Assembly (NCBI GenBank): GCA_963790065.1
Contig: CAWBNK010000002.1
Coordinates: 220,609 to 284,608 of the forward strand
Direction of reading: 5' to 3'
DNA: 64,000 nt
DNA from: Palsa-504 sp963790065
GTDB lineage: Bacteria > Actinomycetota > Actinomycetes > Streptosporangiales > Streptosporangiaceae
How positions within the stretch are numbered: the first letter of the stretch is position 1; every line of letters begins with the position of its first letter. The notes beneath the pieces were generated by a model, which saw only the letters and a program-made list of their open reading frames with translations, made no database searches and had not been told where the DNA came from. The position numbers and the translations under genes are program-made. Below are positions 56,776-64,000 of this stretch, in pieces.

Positions 56776-58041
56776 TTAGAAATCCAGCACCTTCATCTGC
56801 GTAAGGTCTTCGGGCACCTCGTAGTCCTTAGCAGCAGGATGCAGCTTAGGCATCTGACGCAAGGTCACCATGGCTCGGTAGGCATCCCGCATGAGCCTGA
56901 TCTGCTCCACGAAAAGTTCTCTGTCGTAGGCGTCAGGGCCGAGCTTGTGCGCTTGCGGGTTGCGGCGTTTGCGGACGTCCTTCAATGTCGCAATCGCTTG
57001 ATCTATCAGCTTCTGGCTGTCGTCGCCCTTCGGGCGCATCTTCGCCTTGATCCACTCTTCAAGGATGCGGATCGTTCCGCGCTGGGTGACAATAATCCGG
57101 CCCTTACTGTCCACCGTTTCGTCCTCGTAGGGTACGTCGTTCTGGAAGAAATCCCGGTTGATGTTGTCTGACAGCATCTTGTCAAGCACCCCGGCGAAGT
57201 TCGCCAACTCACGGGCAGTGGGCCGAATGAGGTAGCCGAAGTCACGCGGATGCTCGTCGTGGTAGGTGCTCCTGAAGAATGGTGGCCTCCCGATGACTGC
57301 CGCAAGGTTATTGACCTGCTCCATTTCCTCCAGGAAGGCCGTGAAGAGCGACATCTTCTCCGGCCACTCGCCCATGCTCATCCGCCAGTACTCCCAGTGC
57401 GGCTGGAAGAGGTCCGGATCGTCCGGTTCTTGCTTGGTCTTCCAGAGCTGCTGGTGCTCAGGCGAGAGCATGCTCAGGTAGCGGCGGAACACGACGATCG
57501 CCCAGTACTTCTCCTTGGCAAGCACCAGACCGAAGGTCTGGAGCAGCACCTTGTCCCGCTCATCCATCGTGGGCTGGTCGAAGTACGCATCGTCCACGCT
57601 GATCATGCCGCCGATGTCGAACGTGTAGTAGTAGCGCGGATCGTTTCGGTATGACTCCAAGATCGACAGGTCGAAGCAGTGGTAGCCCAGTACCGGATAG
57701 CCCAGCGCGAGTTCCAGCGTGTACGGCCGCCCCTCGTAATCGGCAGGATTCACGACCGTCTGCAGGTGATCCACCGCCGGATACAGACAGGTGCCTTCCA
57801 GGTTTCCCTCAACGAGCTTGCGCAATTGCTCATCTTTGGCTTCGGGCTCAAAAGCCAGCACGTGCGGGTTAGGATGGCGGTCAGCATAATTTACGTACAG
57901 CTGCGCTGACTCAACTAGCGGACGAATAACTTCGCGCAGCGCATCTGACTCAAGATCTATGCTGGAAACAGGCAGCCCGTTGAAGCCTTCGGATTCCAGG
58001 TAGAAACGGGTAGCACGCTCAAGCAACTCCTCAGAGGTCAT
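56776..58041 (-). CDS. Orphan protein with a C-terminal HEPN-like domain
   Basis: Protein of 421 residues, intact, with AT-richer codons than the core. Residues 1-280 are unrecognised, with aromatic-rich segments (GYHCFDLSILESYRNDPRYY). The C-terminal third is helical and has RNPQAH (R360-N361-x3-H365) in KDVRKRRNPQAHKLG, which fits the HEPN ribonuclease motif R-x4-6-H with a polar residue after Arg. HEPN proteins often act as toxins or phage-defence effectors. No partner gene is adjacent except what lies beyond the IS insertion 140 bases upstream of its start. Assignment rests on motif and helix pattern only. Confidence 0.7.
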   Translation of the reverse strand: MTSEELLERATRFYLESEGFNGLPVSSIDLESDALREVIRPLVESAQLYVNYADRHPNPHVLAFEPEAKDEQLRKLVEGNLEGTCLYPAVDHLQTVVNPADYEGRPYTLELALGYPVLGYHCFDLSILESYRNDPRYYYTFDIGGMISVDDAYFDQPTMDERDKVLLQTFGLVLAKEKYWAIVVFRRYLSMLSPEHQQLWKTKQEPDDPDLFQPHWEYWRMSMGEWPEKMSLFTAFLEEMEQVNNLAAVIGRPPFFRSTYHDEHPRDFGYLIRPTARELANFAGVLDKMLSDNINRDFFQNDVPYEDETVDSKGRIIVTQRGTIRILEEWIKAKMRPKGDDSQKLIDQAIATLKDVRKRRNPQAHKLGPDAYDRELFVEQIRLMRDAYRAMVTLRQMPKLHPAAKDYEVPEDLTQMKVLDF

Positions 58042-58179
58042 TCCGCCATTATACGTGCATGCTGCGGTGCGTGCGCCCAGCTGGACAACAAGCCATCATT
58101 GCGTTAGACAGCAGAATATAGTTTACAAAAGGGCAGTCTGATTCAAGCTGAAGTCGGCTAACCGGCCGATGTATAAAGA

Positions 58180-58190
58180 GGTCAAGCGCA
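58180..58190. repeat. Left target-site duplication of the IS element
   Basis: GGTCAAGCGCA, identical to 60260-60270. Marks the insertion point. Confidence 0.9.
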
Positions 58191-60259
58191 CAATGCCGTT
58201 TAGAAGAGCGTGATCACCGGCGGAGGATCGGCTAAGGGGTTCGCGTCTGGGCATGCGAGTTTTGTTACGGTCTGTGATCAGGGTGGCGGCTGGCCTGATG
58301 TGCCGCCGTGCCCGGCGGGCTCCCGGTAGAAGAGGAAGTGTCGAGCAACCTTTCCTTCCCGGGAGCCCTCATGCCCTTCTACCCTGTCATGCCGCCGGAT
58401 GTCACGCCGGGCTGTGCGGAGGATGCCGTGCTGGGCCTTCTCGGGCAGGCGGGCGTGGTCGCGGTCAGGGTGGCTGACCTGGCCTCTCCGGCGCGGCAGG
58501 GCCTGGGCAAGGACGGCCGGACGGCGCTGACAGCGGCCGGGGCGGGCCGGATCCGGTCCGGGGACCTGGTGGTCTGGCTGAAGCCGGTGGCGGTGGCGCC
58601 CGCGGTGGTGCGCCGCGACGGGCGGGTGCAGGCCGCCGGGCACCCGGCTGATCATGCCCGGCTGGGCGTGGCCGAGGATCGGCTGGATGAGCTGTGCGGG
58701 ATACCGGGCGTGATTGACCAGATCGCCCGGTCGGCCGCGCTGGACGGCAGGGTCAAGGGGGCGGCCCGGCGGGCGATGAGCCCGGCGCTGGCGATCCGGT
58801 TCACCCTGCTGATGACGCTGGTCCCGGACGCCGATTACATGGAGGTCATCGAGACTCTGCTCGGCAACCTGGTCCTGGTGCCCTGGCAGCGGCCGTACCG
58901 GGTGCCGACCGCGGCGGTGGCCTGCACCTGGCGGGAGGCGCTCGGCCCGGTGCCGCTGGAGCGGCTGCGGGACATGGCGCTGGCCGGGATCGACGGCGAG
59001 CACTGCAGCCACGACTACCGTGCCGTCACCGTGGGCGGCCTGGAGGTCGGCTCGATCGACGGGTCGCTGATCCGCGTGCCGGACACCCCGGCCAGCAGGC
59101 AGGCATTCGGGTCGGCGGGCACCGCCGATGACTCATCCCCGTATCCCGCAGCTGCGGGAGCTGCGGATCTCCGCCGCGTCCACTCGTGCCACCTTCGGCG
59201 TGGCCACCGGGCCGTCCGGCGCCGGCGCAAGCCGGGACAAGGGCGAGGCCGAGCAGGTGCTGCTGGACAAGGCGGTGAAGGACTACCGGTACCTGTTCAC
59301 CCCGGCCGGCTGTGGGTGATGGATCGCAACTATCCCGGCGTGCCCCGGATCAAGGCCATGCTGGCCGCCGGCACCCACGTGCTGATCCGGGTCAGGGACG
59401 GCATCACGCTGCGCCGGGCCGGGGACTTCCTGTCCGACGGCTCCTACCTGGCGGAGATCTCCGGCGGCGGGATCACGCTGACCGTCCGGGTCATCGAGTA
59501 CACCGTCACCATGGCCGGCCGGGACGCCCCCGAGCTGTTCTGCCTGATCACCGACCTGCACGACCACGATGCCTACCCTGCGCGGGTGCTCGCGCAGGCT
59601 TACCACTGGCGGTGGATCGGCTCGGAAACCTGCTTGAAGGACGCCAAGTCCGCGATCACCGGGGCCGGGCCGTCCACCGGGCCGATGCTGCGCTCGCGTC
59701 CCCGGCCCTGGTCCGCCAGGAGCACGCCGCCTGGGTGACCGCCGTCGAACTGGCCCGCGCTGTCGCCCGCGCCGCCGCGGCGGTCGCGGTCCCGGCCCGC
59801 CGGGGACGCCGCGCCGGGCAGCCGGTGCACCCCCGCCAGATCTCCTTCACCGCGGCCCGGCGGGCCGTCATCGCCTCCGTCCGGTCCGGCGCGGCGACCG
59901 CCAGCCTGCCCGCCGCCCTCACCGCGGCGAGCCGGGACGCCATCCTGGACCGCCTGGCCCGGCGCCGCGTGCAGGTCGACCGGCACCGGCACCGCGACCG
60001 CAAGACCAAGGCCCGCCTGGGCTTCCAGCCGGGCGGGCCGCGCCTGGCCACCCGCACCGCACCAGCCGAGATCAGCGTCTGCCAGCCCCTGACCGCCTGA
60101 CCCCCGGTAACACCCGCCGGTCCGTGGAACCGGCCGCCGCCCGGAGCGAGAGCCCAGCGCGCCGGCATGCCCCTCACTCTCCGTATAACACCAGCGGGAT
60201 CACAAGGTCACAAACTCACCTGCCGACACCTGCCGACCACGCTGAACTAAACGGCATTG
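58191..60259 (+). mobile_element. IS4-family-like insertion sequence, 2,069 bp
   Basis: Ends are inverted: left CAATGCCGTTTAG (58191-58203) and its exact complement at 60247-60259. Further matching (AGCGTG) follows a 3-bp mismatch, giving about 22-bp terminal repeats. An identical 11-bp duplication flanks both ends. One transposase reading frame fills it, broken by three single-base shifts. Confidence 0.92.
58371..60100 (+). pseudogene. IS4-family transposase, three frameshifts
   Basis: Conceptual protein starts MPFYPVMPPDV at 58371 and ends CQPLTA at 60100. DDE motifs are seen: first Asp in VGSIDGSLIRVPDT, second in LWVMDRNYPG, Glu in YHWRWIGSETCLKDAK. Shifts are near 59146 (one extra C), 59310 (one base missing) and 59694 (one base missing). 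The first two cancel. Motifs are otherwise intact. Confidence 0.88.
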
Positions 60260-60270
60260 GGTCAAGCGCA
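60260..60270. repeat. Right target-site duplication of the IS element
   Basis: GGTCAAGCGCA, matching 58180-58190. Confidence 0.9.
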
Positions 60271-60422
60271 TCGTCAAGGCCAGCAAGAAGCTCGCGGCTC
60301 AAGTGATACGTGGCCTGATCGGGTACGGCGTTGCCGCGTGGCGACAGCGACAGGTCCACGCCGCCGGTCGCGGCCTCGGCGCACTTGCCGGTATGGCACC
60401 AAAGGCCCGAGCGACTTGACAA
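60271..60422 (-). pseudogene. Possible DUF397-like fragment cut by the IS element
   Basis: The leftward frame from TTG 60422 reads SSRSGLWCHTGKCAEAATGG and LSRELLAGLDDALD before it meets the right IS boundary. The SSRSG...CAE...GGV layout recalls DUF397 proteins, but similarity is weak. Joined across the IS, the frame would run on for about 45 codons to a stop just before the HEPN-like gene. Confidence 0.25.
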
Positions 60423-60580
60423 CCGTTACCCCGAGGTAATCCTGCTGTATTCCGGGTGCACCCATCGGCCGGACCGATGCTACAGCTGCGATGGACGGAA
60501 TATGCAGTACGGGATGTCAAGGCAGCTACAGTGCCCTGAAAGGGAACGGCGTAGCTGGGTGGAGGAGGTCGCGTCCGGTC

Positions 60581-61069
60581 ATGGGGATCTCCGGGGCTCC
60601 AGTGATGGAGATCATCGGGACGGGCTCCGTCGTGACCTGCGTGCTTGTCACTCCTCCTGCGCTCAACCACGTCGGTGACCTGCGGACTTGCATCGGCGAA
60701 GTGTCGAGACTGCGTTATAACCTCGCCCATGAGAACGCGCATCTGCTGATCCTTGATAGCCACAGTTCCAACCGCACGGGGTCGACGGCCGTTACAGAGA
60801 TCGTTCAGCTGCTCGCAGGCGCCCGGCCAGCCGCTGACGATTGGTGGCTTAACCTGCCCCAACCTGATGCCGCTCCGGCCAGCACCGTGCAGCTTCTTCA
60901 AGGTCAGAACGCCATGTACGGGTCCGGCGGGCTGCGCGATCCCTTCATTCTGCTGGCATTCGGCGAGGAGGGCGAGGAGGACGCGCTCCCGCCGGACCCA
61001 AGACCCCGCTCCTACGTTTGCTCGACGGCATCCTCGCAGCCCTGTGCCTCATGCTCGTGGTCGTCCTAG
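60581..61069 (+). CDS. Hypothetical protein of the accessory region
   Basis: Frame of 162 residues. A central part, LRYNLAHENAHLLILDSHSS then TEIVQLLAGARPAADDWWLN, looks like a folded protein. Start uncertain: ATG 60581 with GGAGGAGG 12 bases upstream, or ATG 60605. The last ~30 residues overlap the next frame and may not be native. No family recognised. Confidence 0.45.
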   Translation: MGISGAPVMEIIGTGSVVTCVLVTPPALNHVGDLRTCIGEVSRLRYNLAHENAHLLILDSHSSNRTGSTAVTEIVQLLAGARPAADDWWLNLPQPDAAPASTVQLLQGQNAMYGSGGLRDPFILLAFGEEGEEDALPPDPRPRSYVCSTASSQPCASCSWSS

Positions 61070-61218
61070 CCGCCCTCACCCGGCACCTTGACGTACTCAC
61101 ATTCGTGCTGGTCATGCTCGCTGCATGCCTCCGCTACGGACGCCCGAGGAACCAGACGATCGTCTTCCTGCCCATCCGCCAATATCAAGCGTCGTTGGGG
61201 AGCTGCTCGCCGGGTTAG
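61018..61218 (+). CDS. Small two-helix membrane protein
   Basis: Frame of 66 residues from TTG 61018. Hydrophobic segments ILAALCLMLVVVLAAL and DVLTFVLVMLAACL. No good ribosome site, so the start is uncertain. Confidence 0.35.
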   Translation: MLDGILAALCLMLVVVLAALTRHLDVLTFVLVMLAACLRYGRPRNQTIVFLPIRQYQASLGSCSPG

Positions 61219-61255
61219 CGAACGGGCTGGCTCCCCAACTGAGCAGGGAGTGCCC

Positions 61256-61471
61256 GTGCTACTAATACTGTTCCGCCTCCTGGCGAAGGTTGGCCCTGCG
61301 GCCAGCGGGGTCGTCCTTTTCTTTGGGGCCCTGGTCGCAGTGTTCGTGCTATATGTCGGGATCGCCATGTGCGCCACGCTGCGCGCTCGCGATCCCGAGC
61401 AGCAGCAGATCCGCTACCAGGTCTTTCGTGACCTGCGCGACCTATTCCTCCGCGGGAAGCGCCGCCCATGA
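61256..61471 (+). CDS. Small membrane protein of mobile-element type
   Basis: Protein of 71 residues. Two hydrophobic helices, then a basic tail LRARDPEQQQIRYQVFRDLR. GTG 61256 with AGGGAG five bases upstream. The stop overlaps the ATG of the next gene (ATGA), suggesting one operon. Confidence 0.6.
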   Translation: MLLILFRLLAKVGPAASGVVLFFGALVAVFVLYVGIAMCATLRARDPEQQQIRYQVFRDLRDLFLRGKRRP

Positions 61472-61732
61472 GCGACGTGATACCCCCGCCAGATCCCCGG
61501 CGGCGGCCGACCGCCATGCTGTCCGCGTGAACTGGCAGTCCGAGTCATCCAGCTACGCCGTCACGGCCTGAGCTACGCGGCGATCAGCGCCGTACTGAAC
61601 GCAGAAGGCATTCCAACCCCAAAACGCCGGCCACGATGGCGCAAGGCGTACGTCGACCGGTTGCTGCACACCCAGTACGTGCGGGACATCGTCGAGACGG
61701 AAGCTTGGGACGAGAGGCGTGGCTCTGCCTGA
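61468..61732 (+). pseudogene. Small recombinase-like protein, frameshifted
   Basis: Starts MSDVIPPPDPRRRPT from ATG 61468. The frame breaks near 61528 and goes on as AVRVIQLRRHGLSYAAISAV, then LNAEGIPTPKRRPRW and VDRLLHTQYVRDI to TGA 61730-61732. The latter part is like the 'Recombinase' domain (PF07508-type) helix-turn-helix of large serine recombinases, but no catalytic resolvase domain is present. Confidence 0.55.
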
Positions 61733-61922
61733 TCGTCTCGTCGATCATGGCGAGTTTTGCATGCGAAAGACGGGCGCGAATAAGCGAAGATCCACTGATG
61801 AACGGAGACTCACGGCGACCAGAAACAGGCGCGGGCGTCCACGTCCAACTTCCAAGACCTACCTTGCGGCAGGTTGAAGTAATTCGCACGTCTGGACGGT
61901 GGCAAGCGTGCAAGATCAGCTC

Positions 61923-62685
61923 ATGAGCGGTGACACCGACTGCACCGCGTGGCGCGATCTGGAAGACGAGGCCAGAGCAGAGGCAGCCGAGAAGCTGCCG
62001 ACAGCTGAAGGATGGCATCGGATTGCCCAGGCCGTCGAGGCGGCGCGGAAACAGCTTGGCTGCGAGGATGTCCGGTCGCACACCATCAGCTTCGATCCGG
62101 AGAAGTGGCAGCCCTACGCCAGTGCGCTGCCCGAGCAGGCCCTGCGCACGGGGTATATCAGCCGCGGTGACGTCTTCGAGATCGCCGCTCAGCCAGCCAG
62201 CGCAAAGGCGAACTGGCGCCTGTTCTGCTCGTCCTACATCTGGGGTCAGGGATCGAACGGTTACGGCCGAGCCCGAGTTGAGCGGATCATTCGGACGACG
62301 CCGCCTCAGCGACTGTCTGCGGTCATCGCTTCGGCACGCACCACCTCACTGAGTGCGGGCCACTCAGTGCCTATGCCTGTCTCCGGGGAACGGGCAGCGC
62401 CTGCACGGTGCCGCACTGGGGCCGGCGTTCTTCACCAAGCTCCTGTACTTCGCGGATACCCCGTCGGCATCCGGCAGCGCCCTGATCCTCGACAACCTCA
62501 CAGCCGCGTCGTCGCGGATATCAGCGGCCTGCCGACTTGGTAGACAAGCGCGGCGGAAGCAGGCGTGGACCGAGTATCGCTAGGCGTCTACCTGGACTGG
62601 ATGAACTGGTGTCGGCCAGGCAGGACGTATCGCCGGACTTCTCGAATACGCCCTGTTCGCGGAGGGCAGGCGCCGGAGGCGGTAG
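61923..62685 (+). pseudogene. OGG-fold (8-oxoguanine glycosylase-like) protein, multiply frameshifted
   Basis: The first ~140 residues are continuous (MSGDTDCTAWRDLEDEARAE, then SYIWGQGSNGYGRARV). After 62345 family motifs go on in changing frames: GPLSAYACLRG, then LGPAFFTKLLYFAD and LILDN, then YALFAEGRRRRR-stop at 62685. This order matches actinobacterial OGG-fold proteins often found near defence genes. At least three shifts in 340 bases. Confidence 0.55.
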
Positions 62686-62759
62686 CACCCGAGCTGAGAG
62701 CGACGCGCACGACACGCCCCCAAGGACGAGTCTCCAGACAACCCCCGAACCGTGGTGAC

Positions 62760-63658
62760 ATGCTTTTGGGTATGCTCGCGTTTGCTCCCCGTCCCGGCGT
62801 AAACCGGGACAACCTGCTCAAGACATTGCAGTCGGTCCGTACTGAGGTCTTCAACCTCCGCGGTGGCGGCGGACCTGGAACTGCTCACCAGCGCCTGCTT
62901 GCCTACCTCGAATGGGCCGGTCGGGCCGTCCGGATGCTCGACAACCAGATCGCCAGTGCCGATCTTGACCACCTGGTAACAGACGAAACGGTACGAGCTG
63001 CTGCTGTCCGGCGTCGGCACTATGACGAGCACCGAACGGGAGGTGCAGCGTGTCGTCAACGATCTGGTGTCACTCGAACTGAATCAGCGCGTGGAAGCCT
63101 TTGACGCCGCCATCCAGGCATTGGAGAGACAGATCAGGCGGTGGTCGGGACTATGCGCACTTCGTGGTACCGGACACCGGCTTCTACATCGAGCACGAGG
63201 ACAAGCTGGAGCATGTTGACTTCGGCCCGCTGATCAACGTCTGGGAGTCGACCATTGCGGTGCTGGTGCCGATCGTCGTCGTGGACGAGCTTAATGGCCT
63301 AAAGCAACACAATAAGCCGCATGTCCGATGGCGCGCTGGCTACAGCGCTGGCCGTTCTGGACCGCGTGTTCACAAGCTCGACTGGCCCGGTTCGACTCCA
63401 TACGGGGACGTTGTCCCGGGTCCGGACGGGTTGACCCGAAGCGAGGTCACGATCGAGTTGGTCTTCGATCCGCCGGGACACGTCCGCCTGCCGATCAACG
63501 ACGACGAGATAATCGACAGGGCGCTGGCTATCGAACCACTGGCGGATCGCAAGGTCACACTGCTGACTTACGACACCAACCAGTCCATGCGGGCACGTAG
63601 CGCGGGGCTGCAGGTCATCAAACTGAGCAAAGAGATCAGGGGAGGAACCTGCGGTTGA
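62760..63658 (+). pseudogene. PIN-domain protein, multiply frameshifted
   Basis: Starts MLLGMLAFAPRPGVNRDNLL. Shifts near 62986 and 63142 lead to HFVVPDTGFYIEHEDKLEHV with the first PIN Asp, then VVVDELNGLKQ. Another pair of shifts between about 63340 and 63415 hides ALAVLDRVF. The end is EIIDRALAIEPL, LLTYDTNQSMRARSAGLQVI. Together it is a ~300-residue PIN nuclease with an N-terminal helical region. Confidence 0.6.
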
Positions 63659-63720
63659 AGCACCTGCGCGAGGCGCGGCCTGCACCGCGATCAGCTGGAC
63701 CACAGTCGCAGCCAATTTAG

Positions 63721-64000
63721 TTAGCTTGCCTTCGTAGCGCGCGCAGCTGCCGGTCGGGGCGGCGGGTCGTGGTACCAGAGACCAGCTGCCCTCACCGCCT
63801 TTGCCAGGTCATTCAAGATGGCCATCATGGTCTGCCGGACTGCCTCCATGGCCTCGATAAGCAATTGGTAAACCCGGTCGGCATCAGCTTCGGGATCGAG
63901 CGCCGGACCAGGCAGGTCGATCGTGACGAATCCGTCGCCTTCCCATGAGACGCCCCCTTTTGGTGAGGCGTGCAGGACAGATTGCGGGCGGAGCCGGTGG
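63721..64000 (-). CDS. Hypothetical protein, 3' part only
   Basis: Frame open from the window end to TAA at 63721-63723. The visible 92 codons include WEGDGFVTIDLPGPALDPEA, then YQLLIEAMEAVRQTMMAILN and a Pro/Ala-rich tail. No family recognised. The start is outside the window. Confidence 0.6.
   Translation of the reverse strand, partial: HRLRPQSVLHASPKGGVSWEGDGFVTIDLPGPALDPEADADRVYQLLIEAMEAVRQTMMAILNDLAKAVRAAGLWYHDPPPRPAAARATKAS

Noticed and set aside
63299..63715. Leftward 138-codon frame
   Set aside because: Antisense to the frameshifted PIN gene, whose motifs are clear on the other strand.

Overview
This window is high-GC actinomycete chromosome (almost every gene has G or C in third codon positions). 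It carries mycothiol ligase MshC, an HrdB-type principal sigma factor, NrdR with a B12-dependent ribonucleotide reductase, and a tmsA/tmsB-type pair for 10-methyl branched fatty acids. The last pair favours a Streptosporangiales-like or related mycelial actinomycete over a typical Streptomyces. The genus is inference.

Region 1 (1-5,400) holds a topoisomerase IV/gyrase B-like subunit, a small CxxC protein and the principal sigma factor, a neighbourhood conserved in actinomycetes. Region 2 (5,490-28,330) is mixed metabolic and regulatory DNA: a PAS/GAF/PP2C phosphatase with one frameshift, a fused 5-oxoprolinase, a membrane-anchored protein with two CbxX-type AAA domains, an amidohydrolase, GNAT and DoxX proteins, a TetR/quinone-reductase pair, a WYL-regulator/epoxide-hydrolase pair, panB, the decayed remains of a divergent ArsR/MFS pair, a polytopic GT87-like membrane protein, a VapBC module, a HIT protein and a flavin reductase-like protein.

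Region 3 (28,498-37,900) is the best conserved part. nrdR and nrdJ sit behind tandem NrdR boxes, and nrdJ contains a 430-residue intein. A LysM protein in the ChiZ/DivS position diverges from lexA, and leuS follows with a leader-peptide attenuator (nine residues, three consecutive Leu codons). Region 4 (38,100-53,980) has a truncated ketosynthase, the 10-methyl fatty-acid pair, a DUF4192 protein, mshC, an amidase with an IclR regulator, a coupled CPBP/M50 membrane protease pair, a DapA-family enzyme, a phosphotransferase, a PNPOx-like protein and orn, followed by tRNA-His.

Region 5 (54,151-64,000), directly downstream of tRNA-His, looks like an accessory island. It has low gene density, 27-bp tandem repeats, fragments of mnmA and of a helical-repeat protein, and a 421-residue orphan protein with a HEPN-type R-N-x3-H motif. 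It also has a 2,069-bp IS4-like element with intact 11-bp target duplications, small plasmid-like membrane proteins, and recombinase-like, OGG-fold and PIN-domain genes that are all broken by single-base frameshifts. No integrase, CRISPR array or rRNA was seen.

The strongest candidates for something new are the HEPN-like gene (56,776-58,041), the leuS attenuator, the NrdJ intein, the truncated ketosynthase beside the branched-lipid genes, and the concentration of single-base frameshifts in the island. The last could be gene decay or assembly error.
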